A stretch of DNA of 64,000 bases. Source: Paenibacillus sp. ACRRX (GTDB taxonomy: Bacteria; Bacillota; Bacilli; Paenibacillales; Paenibacillaceae). The DNA lies in the NCBI RefSeq assembly GCF_022346885.1, contig NZ_JAKRNK010000004.1, positions 248,001 through 312,000 on the forward strand, in the 5' to 3' direction. A program made the translations under genes and the position numbers. Positions within the stretch are counted from its first letter, which is position 1. Each line of letters opens with the position of its first letter. Below, piece by piece: positions 26,349 through 35,734 of this stretch. The notes under the pieces are model-generated. The model worked only from the letters and a program-made list of their open reading frames with translations, was not told where the DNA came from and ran no database searches.

Positions 26349-26377
26349 AAAAAGAGGCGACGCCGCTGCATCACCTC
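26349..26377 (-). terminator. Imperfect hairpin with T-run between ctaF and ctaG
   Basis: Minus-strand arms GAGGTGATGC and GCGTCGCCTC pair at 8 of 10 positions around a 4-nt loop and run into TTTTT. It may lower transcription into ctaG and ctaM. Confidence 0.45.
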
Positions 26378-26393
26378 TCATTCTTTGACAATG

Positions 26394-26717
26394 TTAAGGC
26401 CACCATACCCAGTATATGCCCATTACAATGCACGTAAATGCGATAAAAGCACCTATAAACATAAAGATAATGGGAAGCATATGACCTTTGTCTTTCATAT
26501 GCATCCAGTAGCCCATCTGGATAATGACTTGCAGGACTGCCATTACAAGCAAGATAATAATGGTAAATGTAGGGTTAACTTCACCAGCCGCACCAACCGT
26601 TGCAAAGGCAATCAACGTCAGCACAATTGAGAAAATAAACGCAATAATATGCTTCTGCGGCCCCTCGTGCTTATGACGACGCTTCGTGTCGTCCGAAGTG
26701 AGTTGTTGTGTTGCCAT
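26394..26717 (-). CDS. ctaF: Cytochrome c oxidase subunit IV
   Basis: A 107-residue protein with three helices (FIFSIVLTLIAFATVG, FTIIILLVMAVLQVIIQ, IFMFIGAFIAFTCIV) and the family motif GYWMHMKDKGH. It is the small fourth subunit of caa3 oxidase. It starts 3 bp after the ctaE stop. The basic N-terminus (TKRRHKHEGP) faces the cytoplasm. Confidence 0.93.
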   Translation of the reverse strand: MATQQLTSDDTKRRHKHEGPQKHIIAFIFSIVLTLIAFATVGAAGEVNPTFTIIILLVMAVLQVIIQMGYWMHMKDKGHMLPIIFMFIGAFIAFTCIVMGIYWVWWP

Positions 26718-26720
26718 CTG

Positions 26721-27341
26721 TTAGCCCACCTTTCCCATTAAATATACGACGGTAAAGATGAATACCCACACCACGTCGATAAAGTGCCAATAAATCGCTG
26801 AAACATAGATTTTAGGCGCTGTGACGAAGTTGAGTCCCTTTTTGTAAATTTGCACAATTAGAATCGTAATCCAAGAAACCCCGAACGCAACGTGGGCACC
26901 ATGGAAACCAACTAAGGTGTAAAATGCACTACTAAAAGCACTAGTTGTAAAGGTATGACCTTCATGTATATATTCTACAAACTCATAAATTTCCAGAGCG
27001 AGGAAACCGAAGCCGAGAATAACCGTTACGATCAGCCAGTTCAGCATCGCCTTTACATCTTTACGATGCAGAGCCTGAACCGCAAATACACTCGTCAACG
27101 AACTTACCAACAAGATCATAGTTGCTGCTGCGACCATCGGAAGCTTAAACAACTCTGCAGCCGTAGGACCGTCTCCAACTTGATCGCGGAGGGCCAGGAA
27201 CGTAGCAAATAGCGTACCGAACAATACCGCCTCTCCGCCAAGGAACAGCCAGAAGCCAAGCACTTTGTTGCGGCCTTCTAACGTTGCCTTCTCCGGTTCG
27301 TGAGGCCAGTGCTCTTCTGCGTGGTGTGCAGATGCGCTCAT
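26721..27341 (-). CDS. ctaE: Cytochrome c oxidase subunit III
   Basis: A 206-residue subunit with five helices. FWLFLGGEAVLFGTLFATFL and VGFHGAHVAFGVSWI, followed by YWHFIDVVWVFIFTVVYL, are standard subunit III signatures. The start ATG overlaps the ctaD stop by 4 bp, so translation is coupled. It stabilises the catalytic subunit and may guide protons. Confidence 0.96.
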   Translation of the reverse strand: MSASAHHAEEHWPHEPEKATLEGRNKVLGFWLFLGGEAVLFGTLFATFLALRDQVGDGPTAAELFKLPMVAAATMILLVSSLTSVFAVQALHRKDVKAMLNWLIVTVILGFGFLALEIYEFVEYIHEGHTFTTSAFSSAFYTLVGFHGAHVAFGVSWITILIVQIYKKGLNFVTAPKIYVSAIYWHFIDVVWVFIFTVVYLMGKVG

Positions 27342-29230
27342 GCTTTAACCCCCTTATCCTCCAGCTCTTCCTTCTCAATATGATAACCGTGGTCATCAAT
27401 TACCGAGCGCAAGAACATGCAGCCAAATGTAATCAACAGGCCTAAGCCAGAAATGATGTAGTTGTTAAATAAGAAGCCGACTACGCCGCTTCCAAACTCA
27501 TCTTTTGCAAACATAAAGCCTAAGCCAGCAATAAACAAACCTATGGACATAAAGAACGGTAAAATCGATGGTGATGGCATATGGATCGAACCAATTGGTT
27601 CAGCAGGCTTCATCTCCGTATTGCCGTCCATTTTCTCTTTCCACCAAGCATCATAACCACGTACAAGTGGAGTCTGCTTGAAGTTGTACTCTGGGGCAGG
27701 TGACGGAATTGTCCACTCCAGTGTACGTCCATCTTCCCAAGGATCGTTCGAAGCATTAGCAGGCTTACGACTTGTAATAACAATGTTATACAAGAACATC
27801 AATACGCCAATACCCATCATGATGGCACCGATTGTACTAATCAGGTTCATCGTGTCAAAGCCTTGATTCGGCAAGTAAGTAACAACACGGCGAGGCATAC
27901 CTATCAGACCTAGGAAATGCTGAACAAAGAACGTTAATTGGAAGCCAATATAGAACATCCAGAATGTAGCTTTCCCCAAGCCTTCCGCAAGTACGCGTCC
28001 GAACATCTTCGGCCACCAATAGTGAAGACCAGAGAACAAGCCTAATACTAGACCACCCACAATTACGTAATGGAAATGGGCTACAACAAAATAGGTGTCA
28101 TGGAACTGGAAGTCCGCAGGTGCTGACGCCAACATTACACCTGTAACGCCCCCCATTACAAATGTCGGGATAAAGCCGACCGCATACAAGTTGGCAGCTG
28201 TAAACTTGATGGAACCGCCCCACATTGTAAACAACCAGTTAAATATCTTGATTCCAGTTGGAACGGCAATCAACATCGTAGCGATAGAGAACAAGGCATT
28301 TGCAACTGGCCCCAGACCAACCGTAAACATGTGGTGAGCCCATACCATGAAGCCTAGAAACCCGATAAGCACCGTCGCAAATACCATCGAGCTGTATCCA
28401 AACAAGCGCTTGCGAGAGAATGTGCTAATGACATCAGATATAATACCAAACGCTGGCAATATCAAGATGTACACTTCGGGATGACCAAATATCCAGAAGA
28501 TATGCTGCCACAGTACAATGCTGCCGCCATTCGGAATATAGAAGAAGTTGCCGCCGAACAGGCGATCAAACGTCAGTAAGACAAGCCCGACTGTTACTGC
28601 GGGGAACGCAAACAGGATCAATGCGGAAGTGATAAATGATGCCCAAGTGAACATCGGCATCCGCATGAAGGACATGCCTGGCGCCCTCATATTAATAATC
28701 GTAGCGAGGAAGTTGATACCCCCGATAAGTGTACCAATACCGGATATCTGAAGTCCTAGTGTGTAGAAGTCTACCCCGTGATGCGGGCTGTACTCGGTAC
28801 TTGAAAGTGGAACGTACGAAGTCCATCCTGCGTCTGGTACTCCACCGATCAGCCAGCTCAAGTTCAAGAGCAAGCCGCCGAAGAAAAACGTCCAGAAGCC
28901 GAGGGAGTTCAGGAAAGGAAATGCTACGTCACGCGCGCCGATCTGCAGCGGGACGATTGCATTCATTAATGCAAATATAATCGGCATGACGCCGAGAAAG
29001 ATCATCGTGGTTCCGTGCATGGTGATTAATTCGTTAAAAGTCTGCGGATCAACGAAATCATTCATAGGTTTAATCAACTGTATCCGAATCAGAATCGCTT
29101 CAATACCGCCAATGCCGAAGAATAGTGCGCCGGCAATGAGATACAAGACACCGATCTTCTTATGGTCGACCGTCGTCAGCCAATCCATTAAGCCGCGATA
29201 CCGCTTCACTGTGTGTGCCGTGTGAGCCAA
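27338..29230 (-). CDS. ctaD: Cytochrome c oxidase subunit I
   Basis: A 630-residue catalytic subunit of a heme-copper oxidase. Visible ligands: HGTTMIF (low-spin heme), HPEVYILILPAFG with the cross-linked His-Tyr pair, WAHHMFTVG (CuB) and HDTYFVVAHFHYV (high-spin and low-spin heme). The extra C-terminal helices beyond about 520 match caa3-type subunit I. The start is a TTG at 29230 with GGGGAGGG 8 nt upstream; no ATG fits. It reduces oxygen to water and pumps protons at the membrane. Confidence 0.97.
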   Translation of the reverse strand: MAHTAHTVKRYRGLMDWLTTVDHKKIGVLYLIAGALFFGIGGIEAILIRIQLIKPMNDFVDPQTFNELITMHGTTMIFLGVMPIIFALMNAIVPLQIGARDVAFPFLNSLGFWTFFFGGLLLNLSWLIGGVPDAGWTSYVPLSSTEYSPHHGVDFYTLGLQISGIGTLIGGINFLATIINMRAPGMSFMRMPMFTWASFITSALILFAFPAVTVGLVLLTFDRLFGGNFFYIPNGGSIVLWQHIFWIFGHPEVYILILPAFGIISDVISTFSRKRLFGYSSMVFATVLIGFLGFMVWAHHMFTVGLGPVANALFSIATMLIAVPTGIKIFNWLFTMWGGSIKFTAANLYAVGFIPTFVMGGVTGVMLASAPADFQFHDTYFVVAHFHYVIVGGLVLGLFSGLHYWWPKMFGRVLAEGLGKATFWMFYIGFQLTFFVQHFLGLIGMPRRVVTYLPNQGFDTMNLISTIGAIMMGIGVLMFLYNIVITSRKPANASNDPWEDGRTLEWTIPSPAPEYNFKQTPLVRGYDAWWKEKMDGNTEMKPAEPIGSIHMPSPSILPFFMSIGLFIAGLGFMFAKDEFGSGVVGFLFNNYIISGLGLLITFGCMFLRSVIDDHGYHIEKEELEDKGVKA

Positions 29231-29268
29231 GGTCGTTACCCTCCCCTAGAAGATGCTTATTGTTCACT

Positions 29269-30336
29269 TTATTGCTTGTTAACTGTCTTTAATGAATCCA
29301 GCTTGTAGTTCGCCAAGTAATCGACGATCTGATCAAGTTCAGTATCCGTCAGCGGAATCTTATGCATCTTGTTGCCCGGCTTCAACTTGTCCGGATCTTC
29401 AATCCAATCATGCAGATTCTTCTCCAATTTGCCTTGGTCGATCGCTTCTTCCGCGTTGTCGCGGTTTAGCAATATTCCCCCCACCGATTCACGGCTCCCG
29501 ATCCCCTTCAGGTTCGGCCCCAACGAACCCGCGTTCTCGACAGCATGGCAGGACAAGCAGCTTGTTTTGAACTTTTCCCCGACAGCCGCGTCACCAACGA
29601 ACGGCTTCGGCTCAGCCTTCATCTCGCTAACCCAAGCAGTGAACGTCGCTTCGCTTACAGCTTTCACTTTGAAATCCATAAACGCATGGGAAGGTCCGCA
29701 TAACTCGGCGCACTTGCCGCGGTATACATTCTCCTTCGCTGTTTCGAAGAACATCTTATTCTTGTTTCCCTCAGGGTTCGTATCCATCTTGCCCGCAAGT
29801 GCCGGCACCCAGAAGGAATGAAGCACATCTTGAGTCTTCAGGTTAATCGCAATCTTCTTGCCTACAGGTATAACCAGATCCTGTGCCGTACGAACACCCA
29901 ATTCAGGGTATTCGAATTCCCACCAATATTGATGAGAGGTGACATTAACCTTGATGGCTTCCTTGTCTTTGCTGTAATCCTCTGCGAAAGCGAATACATA
30001 CTTAAGCGTCGGAACAGCCAGGATGATAAGAAGAATGATCGGTATTACTGTCCAAATGATTTCGAGCTTGTGACTACCTTCTACTTGCTTCGGAATATCG
30101 TTCTGCCCCGGTTTTCTACGGTAGCGCACAACGACATAAAAGCAGATGGCGAATACAACTATGACGACCAGCATCATAATTATAATGGACAACTGCATGA
30201 GCCCGAACTGCTTCTCCGCAACAGGACCTTGCGGGTTGAGAGCGGACAGATCCGCACGACCGCAAGCACTCAAGAGCAAGACGAGCCCAGCGAATAGCGG
30301 AAGGAGTCGTTTCACAGCATGCCACCGTTTCATCAT
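29269..30336 (-). CDS. ctaC: Cytochrome c oxidase subunit II with fused cytochrome c
   Basis: A 355-residue lipoprotein (lipobox LLLSAC) with two helices at about 45-70 and 95-115. The CuA domain has HSFWVPALAGK and CAELCGPSHAFM. A C-terminal cytochrome c domain carries CLSCH and a distal Met in PGNKMHKI. The fused heme domain makes this a caa3-type oxidase that takes electrons from membrane cytochromes. Two tandem ATG codons (30336, 30333) are equivalent starts. It is first in the cluster; ctaA and ctaB for heme A synthesis are not in the window. Confidence 0.96.
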   Translation of the reverse strand: MMKRWHAVKRLLPLFAGLVLLLSACGRADLSALNPQGPVAEKQFGLMQLSIIIMMLVVIVVFAICFYVVVRYRRKPGQNDIPKQVEGSHKLEIIWTVIPIILLIILAVPTLKYVFAFAEDYSKDKEAIKVNVTSHQYWWEFEYPELGVRTAQDLVIPVGKKIAINLKTQDVLHSFWVPALAGKMDTNPEGNKNKMFFETAKENVYRGKCAELCGPSHAFMDFKVKAVSEATFTAWVSEMKAEPKPFVGDAAVGEKFKTSCLSCHAVENAGSLGPNLKGIGSRESVGGILLNRDNAEEAIDQGKLEKNLHDWIEDPDKLKPGNKMHKIPLTDTELDQIVDYLANYKLDSLKTVNKQ

Positions 30337-30593
30337 TGATCAACCCCACTTTTTACGTTTTCGCAGATTATCACATCTCATGCCCTTTCCAACTCCTCAG
30401 CACACCCTAACGCACAAATGACGTTCATGGTGAGCGAACATACGCCCGATATGCTGTGTGGAGGAGTCTGCTTGGCCGAGTCAGATCCTTGGAAATCCTT
30501 TGCAGAAGGCCCCTCAGATTCATATCGGTCCATAAAAGGTGAGTCACCGGCTCTAGCACGGATGTCTTAATCCTGTCAATAAACACAATCACT
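30337..30593 (-). promoter_or_regulatory. Long structured leader of the cta operon
   Basis: The predicted transcript has about 257 untranslated nucleotides before ctaC. Near its 5' end AGGTGAGT pairs with ACTCACCT about 45 nt later, which runs into TTTT. Further on, CCGATATG pairs with CATATCGG about 70 nt apart. None of the riboswitch cores I can recall fits. It is a candidate cis-acting RNA, perhaps with early termination. Confidence 0.4.
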
Positions 30594-30599
30594 CACCTA

Positions 30600-30628
30600 A
30601 ATATAATTTCCATAATTTTATTTGTCAA
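30600..30628 (-). promoter_or_regulatory. Sigma-A promoter of ctaC
   Basis: On the minus strand TTGACA (30623-30628), 17 bp, TATATT (30600-30605). A near-consensus housekeeping promoter. Confidence 0.8.
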
Positions 30629-30689
30629 TGTTTCCCGCCTAGTTCACAAATTGTTCGAAAAGTCCGTTTTTTCGCGTCAAATCAACGTT

Positions 30690-30703
30690 TGTAAGCGTTT
30701 ACA
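30690..30703. promoter_or_regulatory. Consensus cre site (CcpA)
   Basis: TGTAAGCGTTTACA fits the cre consensus TGWAANCGNTNWCA at every position. It lies about 100 bp upstream of the predicted ctaC start and 148 bp upstream of the lipoprotein start codon on the other strand. Repression of terminal oxidase genes by glucose is known in B. subtilis. An upstream position is also compatible with activation. Confidence 0.7.
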
Positions 30704-30850
30704 GTTTATCGTTCACACCTCTATAAGTAGTGTCGAAACCCTAATAATTGTGTCGTTTTACCGCTTATCTAGATGTTACAAATTCCAAGTGTTGCATATG
30801 TTCCATCCTTTTTCGGAAAAATAGAGCCACATCGAAAGGAGTGTACAGAC

Positions 30851-31621
30851 GTGAATTCACATTTTGATCAACTATTTAAAGTTAAATCATGGAAAAGAAA
30901 CTCCCTCGTTCACAATATTGTCATATTATCCTTCGTCACGTGTATGACCTTACTGTCAGGCTGCCATTCTTATAATGAAAACGGCGGCAAGTCAACCAAA
31001 GATCTGGCATCCAATTATGCCGACCGCACAACAAGAGATTATCGCATTTCCAATCATCCTTCGTATAACGATCTCCATGGCAATATGATGGGGGAAACAC
31101 CTTTAAAAGATAACAAGTACAAGGCATCGGCCCATACGTCGTCTGAGCCCCCTGCAAGAGTTGCTAAAGCAGCAAGCAATCATGTAAGTCAGGTAAGCGG
31201 AGTAGCGCTCGCTTATGTCATCGATCTGAATCACAATGCATATGTTGCCTTGACCCTCGATGCCACTGGACTTGGTACCAAAGGCGTGGGCGGACACTCT
31301 GCGCGCGAACAGCGGGATACCAATGTCTCCGATCCAAGCAAGCTTGCAGAACAGCGATTGGATCAACCTGTTCCCCAGATCGTGAACCCAAGCAGTCAAA
31401 CTACCTCCGAAGCACATAGCGAGCATCTCTCGCATGAATTCAAGCAAACCGTCGCTACTGCTGTCAGGGAAAAACTTCCTGATGTTAAACAAGTTTATAT
31501 TAGTGCAAATGCAGATTTCTTCAATCATATTAGCGCACTTGCGATGAAGGTGTATCCACAAGAATCCCTTGAGCCCTATGTAGTTTCTTTAAAACAGATC
31601 ATTAGCCGCTATATGCAATAG
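30851..31621 (+). CDS. YhcN/YlaJ-type sporulation lipoprotein
   Basis: A 256-residue lipoprotein. The start is the GTG at 30851 behind AAAGGAG, not the ATG at 30773. A basic N-terminus and a hydrophobic helix end in the lipobox LLSGC. The C-terminal domain contains VALAYVIDLNHNAYVAL and LPDVKQVYISANADFFNHI, the pattern of YhcN/YlaJ proteins found in the spore inner membrane and involved in germination. A low-complexity linker of about 60 residues lies between. It is monocistronic. Confidence 0.82.
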   Translation: MNSHFDQLFKVKSWKRNSLVHNIVILSFVTCMTLLSGCHSYNENGGKSTKDLASNYADRTTRDYRISNHPSYNDLHGNMMGETPLKDNKYKASAHTSSEPPARVAKAASNHVSQVSGVALAYVIDLNHNAYVALTLDATGLGTKGVGGHSAREQRDTNVSDPSKLAEQRLDQPVPQIVNPSSQTTSEAHSEHLSHEFKQTVATAVREKLPDVKQVYISANADFFNHISALAMKVYPQESLEPYVVSLKQIISRYMQ

Positions 31622-31666
31622 ATTGTGTGCTGAGAAACGGTCAAATGAACATTCACACTTATGACC

Positions 31667-31703
31667 CAGTGACCGCCACCCCCTAATAGGTTGACGGTCA
31701 CTG
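31667..31703. terminator. Hairpin between convergent genes
   Basis: Arms CAGTGACCG / CGGTCACTG extended by two further short pairings close a stem of 15-16 bp. No T-run follows on either strand, so termination would be weak or the hairpin protects the message end. Confidence 0.5.
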
Positions 31704-31729
31704 AACCTCAATGCACGCTCCCTAGGTAA

Positions 31730-32530
31730 TTACAGACGCAAGCGTCGCGAGCTGAACCCACTAACTTGTGCCAAAGGGCTCACTGCTGTTGTTAGTATAC
31801 GCGGGCCCTGCTTGGTTACCGCTATTGTATGCTCAAAGTGAGCTGCCCACTGGCCATTCATCGTTCGAACTGTCCAACCATCACGCCCAAGCCATACATC
31901 ATCATTTCCACCCATCGTGAATATCGGTTCCAAGGTAATCACCAGCCCGTCTTCGAGCACATCTCCGGTTCCGACACTGCCCTCATTAGGCACCTCTGGT
32001 GCTTCATGAAGCTGTCTGCCAATACCGTGGCCGACCAAGGTCTGGACCACCCCGTAACCGCTCAACCGCCCGTACGTGCCAATCGCGTTCGAAATATCAC
32101 CAACTCGGCCGCCAGGACGAGCTTTCTCCATCCCTAATCGCAGCGCCTTTAACGTATGACGAACAAGAGCCTTCACTTCCGGGCGGACGCGCCCAATGTT
32201 ATAAGTCCAAGCAAGGTCTGCCAACCAGCCTTTATATTGAACGACAAGATCTATCGTTACGATATCCCCTGAAAGCAGCGGTATGGATGTAGGAAATCCG
32301 TGGCATACGATGTCATTACGAGAAGCACAGATCGAGTATGGGAAGCCATTGTAGCCTTTCTGGTAAGGATACCCTCCTTCTCGCAGCAGCCATTTCTCTA
32401 CAAATGCATCGATCTCTTTAGTTGTGACCCCGGGTGCCAAACGAGAAGCCACCTCACGATGGCATCTTGCGGCCAATCGACCGGCGGCCTGTATTTTCGC
32501 AATCTGCTCCGCGTTTTTAAGCTCCAACAT
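31730..32530 (-). CDS. map: Type I methionine aminopeptidase
   Basis: A 266-residue enzyme that removes the N-terminal Met from new proteins. The metal ligands are Asp94, Asp105, His168, Glu201 and Glu233, and the substrate His77 is in VCHG. It stands alone rather than in a ribosomal-protein cluster, so it is probably the second MetAP found in many Bacilli (YflG-like). The second Asp sits in ADLAWT rather than the usual GDxART. The start has no strong ribosome site in view. Confidence 0.92.
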   Translation of the reverse strand: MLELKNAEQIAKIQAAGRLAARCHREVASRLAPGVTTKEIDAFVEKWLLREGGYPYQKGYNGFPYSICASRNDIVCHGFPTSIPLLSGDIVTIDLVVQYKGWLADLAWTYNIGRVRPEVKALVRHTLKALRLGMEKARPGGRVGDISNAIGTYGRLSGYGVVQTLVGHGIGRQLHEAPEVPNEGSVGTGDVLEDGLVITLEPIFTMGGNDDVWLGRDGWTVRTMNGQWAAHFEHTIAVTKQGPRILTTAVSPLAQVSGFSSRRLRL

Positions 32531-32724
32531 AGTCGCTCCCCCAATTTGTCCGCAGGCGTATTTGCATGCTCATTGACGCACTTCTAGTAGACTTATTCCG
32601 CGCTGATCTTTTATATGACAGCAGATACTTATGACGTGTGATGATGCAGTCATAACACTACATAGCATATGTCGCATTTAAGATCACCCTGCAGCTCTAT
32701 GCTCAGCTTATACGCTCATATGCA

Positions 32725-32756
32725 AACAAGGCATCCCTTAAAGGGACGCCTTGTTC
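32725..32756 (-). terminator. Terminator after the 62-residue gene
   Basis: Stem AACAAGGCATCCCTT / AAGGGACGCCTTGTT with one mismatch and almost no loop. It lies between the small gene at 32795 and map. Confidence 0.65.
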
Positions 32757-32794
32757 AATAAGTTATATATCAGATGTCATCTGAAAAATTTCCG

Positions 32795-32983
32795 TTATGA
32801 CACACTGCTGTCAATCTTGCCAAGCTCCAACTCTACAAGCTGAGTTAATTCGTCTTCATAGCCTCCCATAATCCGATATTTCCGGATATATTCCTTTACG
32901 AATTTCCTAGGATTCTTAGGTCGGAAGATCCGCGTCATCTCCAACAAGCTCTCTTTCACTTCGTTGTGACCTTTTGTAGCCAT
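32795..32983 (-). CDS. Small conserved-looking hypothetical protein
   Basis: A 62-residue soluble, charged protein (ESLLEMTRIFRPKNPRKFVKEY and a Glu-rich end) with an excellent GGGAGGG ribosome site and its own terminator. Those two features argue that it is real. I do not recognise the family. The predicted helices and lack of Cys or membrane segment give no hint of function. Confidence 0.7.
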   Translation of the reverse strand: MATKGHNEVKESLLEMTRIFRPKNPRKFVKEYIRKYRIMGGYEDELTQLVELELGKIDSSVS

Positions 32984-33276
32984 GAAAATTCCCTCCCAAA
33001 GCGTTGTAGATCATGCTCCGCAACGGAGAACTAACGGACTTCGGACTCGCTTGTAACGCTGGAATTCACTGCATAATAGTTCCTATTATATCATATTCCC
33101 CAGAGCAACAAAAACACACAATCTTTACTTGTACATCTGTTTATTGGGCATACTAACCACATCAGCTCCATTTTTCTTTACAGGACAAGCATTTTGTTTC
33201 GATTCTTTAACTTATCGCCTTCTAAAAAATAATGTGCAGCTGCGTTCACCAACTTCAAAGGAGTGAATCCTCTCTT

Positions 33277-34323
33277 ATGACCATATGCAATACCTCGTCT
33301 GACTTGACCAATAAAAAGTGCTGGATTACTCCTGTCCCCGAAAAAAAAAGAATCCATCACAAACGACTAGAAACAGCAATCACAGCGCTTTATAAGCTTC
33401 ATCCCAATCTGCGCTGCTTTCTACTAGCCCGTCAGGGAGAAACCCTATGCGAGGTGTACGCTGACTGTGACAAGACATCGCTTCATGATCTTCGTTCCGC
33501 AACGAAGACTGTGGTCGGCATACTTGTTGGCATCGCATCAAGCCGCGGGCTGATGCCCGCACTCGAAGAATCAATTAAGCCCTATTTCGAAGCAGAACTT
33601 CCACAAAGCAACAAAAATGACCCTCTATGGAGCAGTATTTCTCTTTATCATCTGCTCACGATGACAAGCGGCCTCCACTGGCAGACCGGTCCTAAGCTTG
33701 GCGAACAATGGATTCATCGTTTTCACAATAGCGCAAGTTGGACTCGCTTTGCTCTTCGTTTGCCAGTACATGCTGAATTCATGAATCATTTTCAGTACCG
33801 AAGTATTGATTCCCATCTATTATCTGTATTGTTAACACGTATAACTGGTATGCGCGCAGATCAATATGCGGAACGGCATTTGTTCGGGCCTCTTGGGATC
33901 ATCAACTACCGCTGGGCACTGTCTCCCGATGGGGATGCATCTGGTCATATCGGGCTTCATCTTTCAGGTAGAGATATGCTAAAAATCGGGCAATTAATGC
34001 TGGATAAGGGAATCATACGTGACAACAATGTAAGCAACAGCACAGACGCTCTGTACGTAATACCCTCCGAATGGATAAAAGAAACAATGCGCAGCCATCA
34101 TGCAGGCATGGATGCCTACGGAAATTACGGCTATCAAGGATGGTCACATCGTTTGCAAGGATACGATGCCTTTTGTGCACTGGGTCACGGCGGACAGATG
34201 ATTTATATCGTGCCCGAACTGGATATTGTTGTGGTATTGGCAGGCAATTCGCACGTTAGAAGATGGCGCCACCCAAGATTATGGCTGGAGCAGCATTTAC
34301 TGCCTGCCTGCTTATCTTATTGA
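33277..34323 (+). CDS. Serine hydrolase of the beta-lactamase fold
   Basis: A 348-residue protein of the class C beta-lactamase/AmpH group. The SxxK motif is SATK (in LRSATKTVVGIL). The second motif is YRS in FQYRSIDSHLLS, where a YxN or YxS is expected. The HxG motif is GHGG near the end. YHLLTMTSGL is also typical. No signal peptide is seen, so it would act in the cytosol as an esterase or peptidase. The start is the ATG at 33277, 13 nt after AAAGGAG. Substrate unknown. Confidence 0.82.
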   Translation: MTICNTSSDLTNKKCWITPVPEKKRIHHKRLETAITALYKLHPNLRCFLLARQGETLCEVYADCDKTSLHDLRSATKTVVGILVGIASSRGLMPALEESIKPYFEAELPQSNKNDPLWSSISLYHLLTMTSGLHWQTGPKLGEQWIHRFHNSASWTRFALRLPVHAEFMNHFQYRSIDSHLLSVLLTRITGMRADQYAERHLFGPLGIINYRWALSPDGDASGHIGLHLSGRDMLKIGQLMLDKGIIRDNNVSNSTDALYVIPSEWIKETMRSHHAGMDAYGNYGYQGWSHRLQGYDAFCALGHGGQMIYIVPELDIVVVLAGNSHVRRWRHPRLWLEQHLLPACLSY

Positions 34324-34506
34324 AGGATAGAGATAGACACCCGTCGTCATAACGCACTGACAGCACTGCGGCCCATACAAATGTTTAACATGCCGTTAAC
34401 AAGAATCCCATTGGAATTGGCTTGTACTGCACGATATAATGGGTACAGTTCTCAATCTTGGATAAGACAGGGGAACGAGAAGTCGGCATTAAAGGAGCGA
34501 CCTGCA

Positions 34507-35685
34507 TTGAAATCCATTCGCGCATTAGGCTTGGGGACTGACATCATTCTGTTATCCGTAATCTTATTCCTTGTTGAATTTGTTCGCGGTGCAGCAATCG
34601 TCAGCTTTATCCCCATATACGGTAAAAATGAACTTCACAACAGCCTGGCCATTATAGGCATCGCTATTACAGCCCATTATTTGACAGATACAGTGTTAAA
34701 GACAGGTATTGGGTACTTACTTGATCGTTGGTCTGCTCGTTTGATCATTAATATAGGCTTGCTTATATCCTTGATCGGGATCGGACTTTTTGCTTGGGGA
34801 GAATGGAATTGGGTATTCATCTTGGCTGCCGCGCTTTATGGTGTTGGTATCTCCCCTGTATGGATTGTCTGTCTTACCAAAGTAAAGGAAGAACAGCGTG
34901 CCGCTCAGATGGGTTTCCTGTATACGATATGGCTGGTCGGTATGGGGGCAGGTCCAGTTGTGTTAAATGTCATTCTTGACTACAAACCTGAGCTGGCATT
35001 TACATTGCTGCTTATCCTGGCTGGCCTTGCTTGGCTCATCAGCTTTGCTGTTCCAGGTGGCAGACAGACGGGAGCGCCGACGACACCAGTCCCTTTCCAT
35101 GAACAATGGATTGCACTCAAGGAGAGATTACGTGCCATTAAACCGTTACTTCCAGGCATGATTCTGCAGACACTTGGCGCGAGTATGCTTGTACCCATAC
35201 TCCCCACCTTTGCGGAGGCCTCCCTATCATTGTCTAACAAGCAGTACTCGGTACTACTTCTTATAGGGGGCGGCTGTACAGTGCTAGGACTGGTACCAAT
35301 GGGTAAGTGGTCTGATCGTCTTGGACGCAAGCCATTTCTAATTATTGGGTTTGGCATATTTGCCTTAACGCTTGCCTCATTGTCACTGCAGCCTGCCGTA
35401 TGGATGGCTTACCTACTTGCTGTAATATTGGGCGTCTCTTACGCCGCGGTACTACCTGCATGGAACGCACTGCTGGCTCTTTATGTGCCGCCTGGTCAGA
35501 AAGGATTGGGCTGGAGTCTGCTGTCAACGGTAGAAGGAATTGGAGTCTTGATTGGCCCTGTCATTGGCGGTGTTCTAGCCGACAAATTCTCGGCAGCCAC
35601 AGTCGTCTGGCTTAGTGCAGGATTATTCGGCATAATTGCGATTGTCTATTTACTGTTCCCATCGCGTTGGTTCGCTGAACATTAG
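34507..35685 (+). CDS. MFS transporter
   Basis: A 392-residue transporter with 12 predicted helices. GYLLDRWSARLIINIG (loop 2-3) and GKWSDRLGRKPFLIIG (loop 8-9) are the MFS motif A repeats. The start is a TTG at 34507 with AAAGGAG 9 nt upstream; longer upstream reading has no ribosome site. Overall character is that of a drug or metabolite exporter. It is followed after 49 bp by the VTT-domain gene and may share its transcript. Confidence 0.87.
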   Translation: MKSIRALGLGTDIILLSVILFLVEFVRGAAIVSFIPIYGKNELHNSLAIIGIAITAHYLTDTVLKTGIGYLLDRWSARLIINIGLLISLIGIGLFAWGEWNWVFILAAALYGVGISPVWIVCLTKVKEEQRAAQMGFLYTIWLVGMGAGPVVLNVILDYKPELAFTLLLILAGLAWLISFAVPGGRQTGAPTTPVPFHEQWIALKERLRAIKPLLPGMILQTLGASMLVPILPTFAEASLSLSNKQYSVLLLIGGGCTVLGLVPMGKWSDRLGRKPFLIIGFGIFALTLASLSLQPAVWMAYLLAVILGVSYAAVLPAWNALLALYVPPGQKGLGWSLLSTVEGIGVLIGPVIGGVLADKFSAATVVWLSAGLFGIIAIVYLLFPSRWFAEH

Positions 35686-35734
35686 CGCAAGATCAGGAAC
35701 AGTCGTATTGTCTGGGAGAGGATGAATACTAACC

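Noticed and set aside
30520..30600. M-box (magnesium) riboswitch ahead of ctaC
   Set aside because: The leader begins TTAGGTGAG and later has GTGCTAGAGC, loosely like M-box parts, but the CTGCTGCCC and AATGGGTCAAC cores are missing and the gene function does not fit.
33178..33360. Minus-strand open frame of 60 codons
   Set aside because: It lies opposite the N-terminal coding region and ribosome site of the serine hydrolase gene and has no ribosome site of its own.
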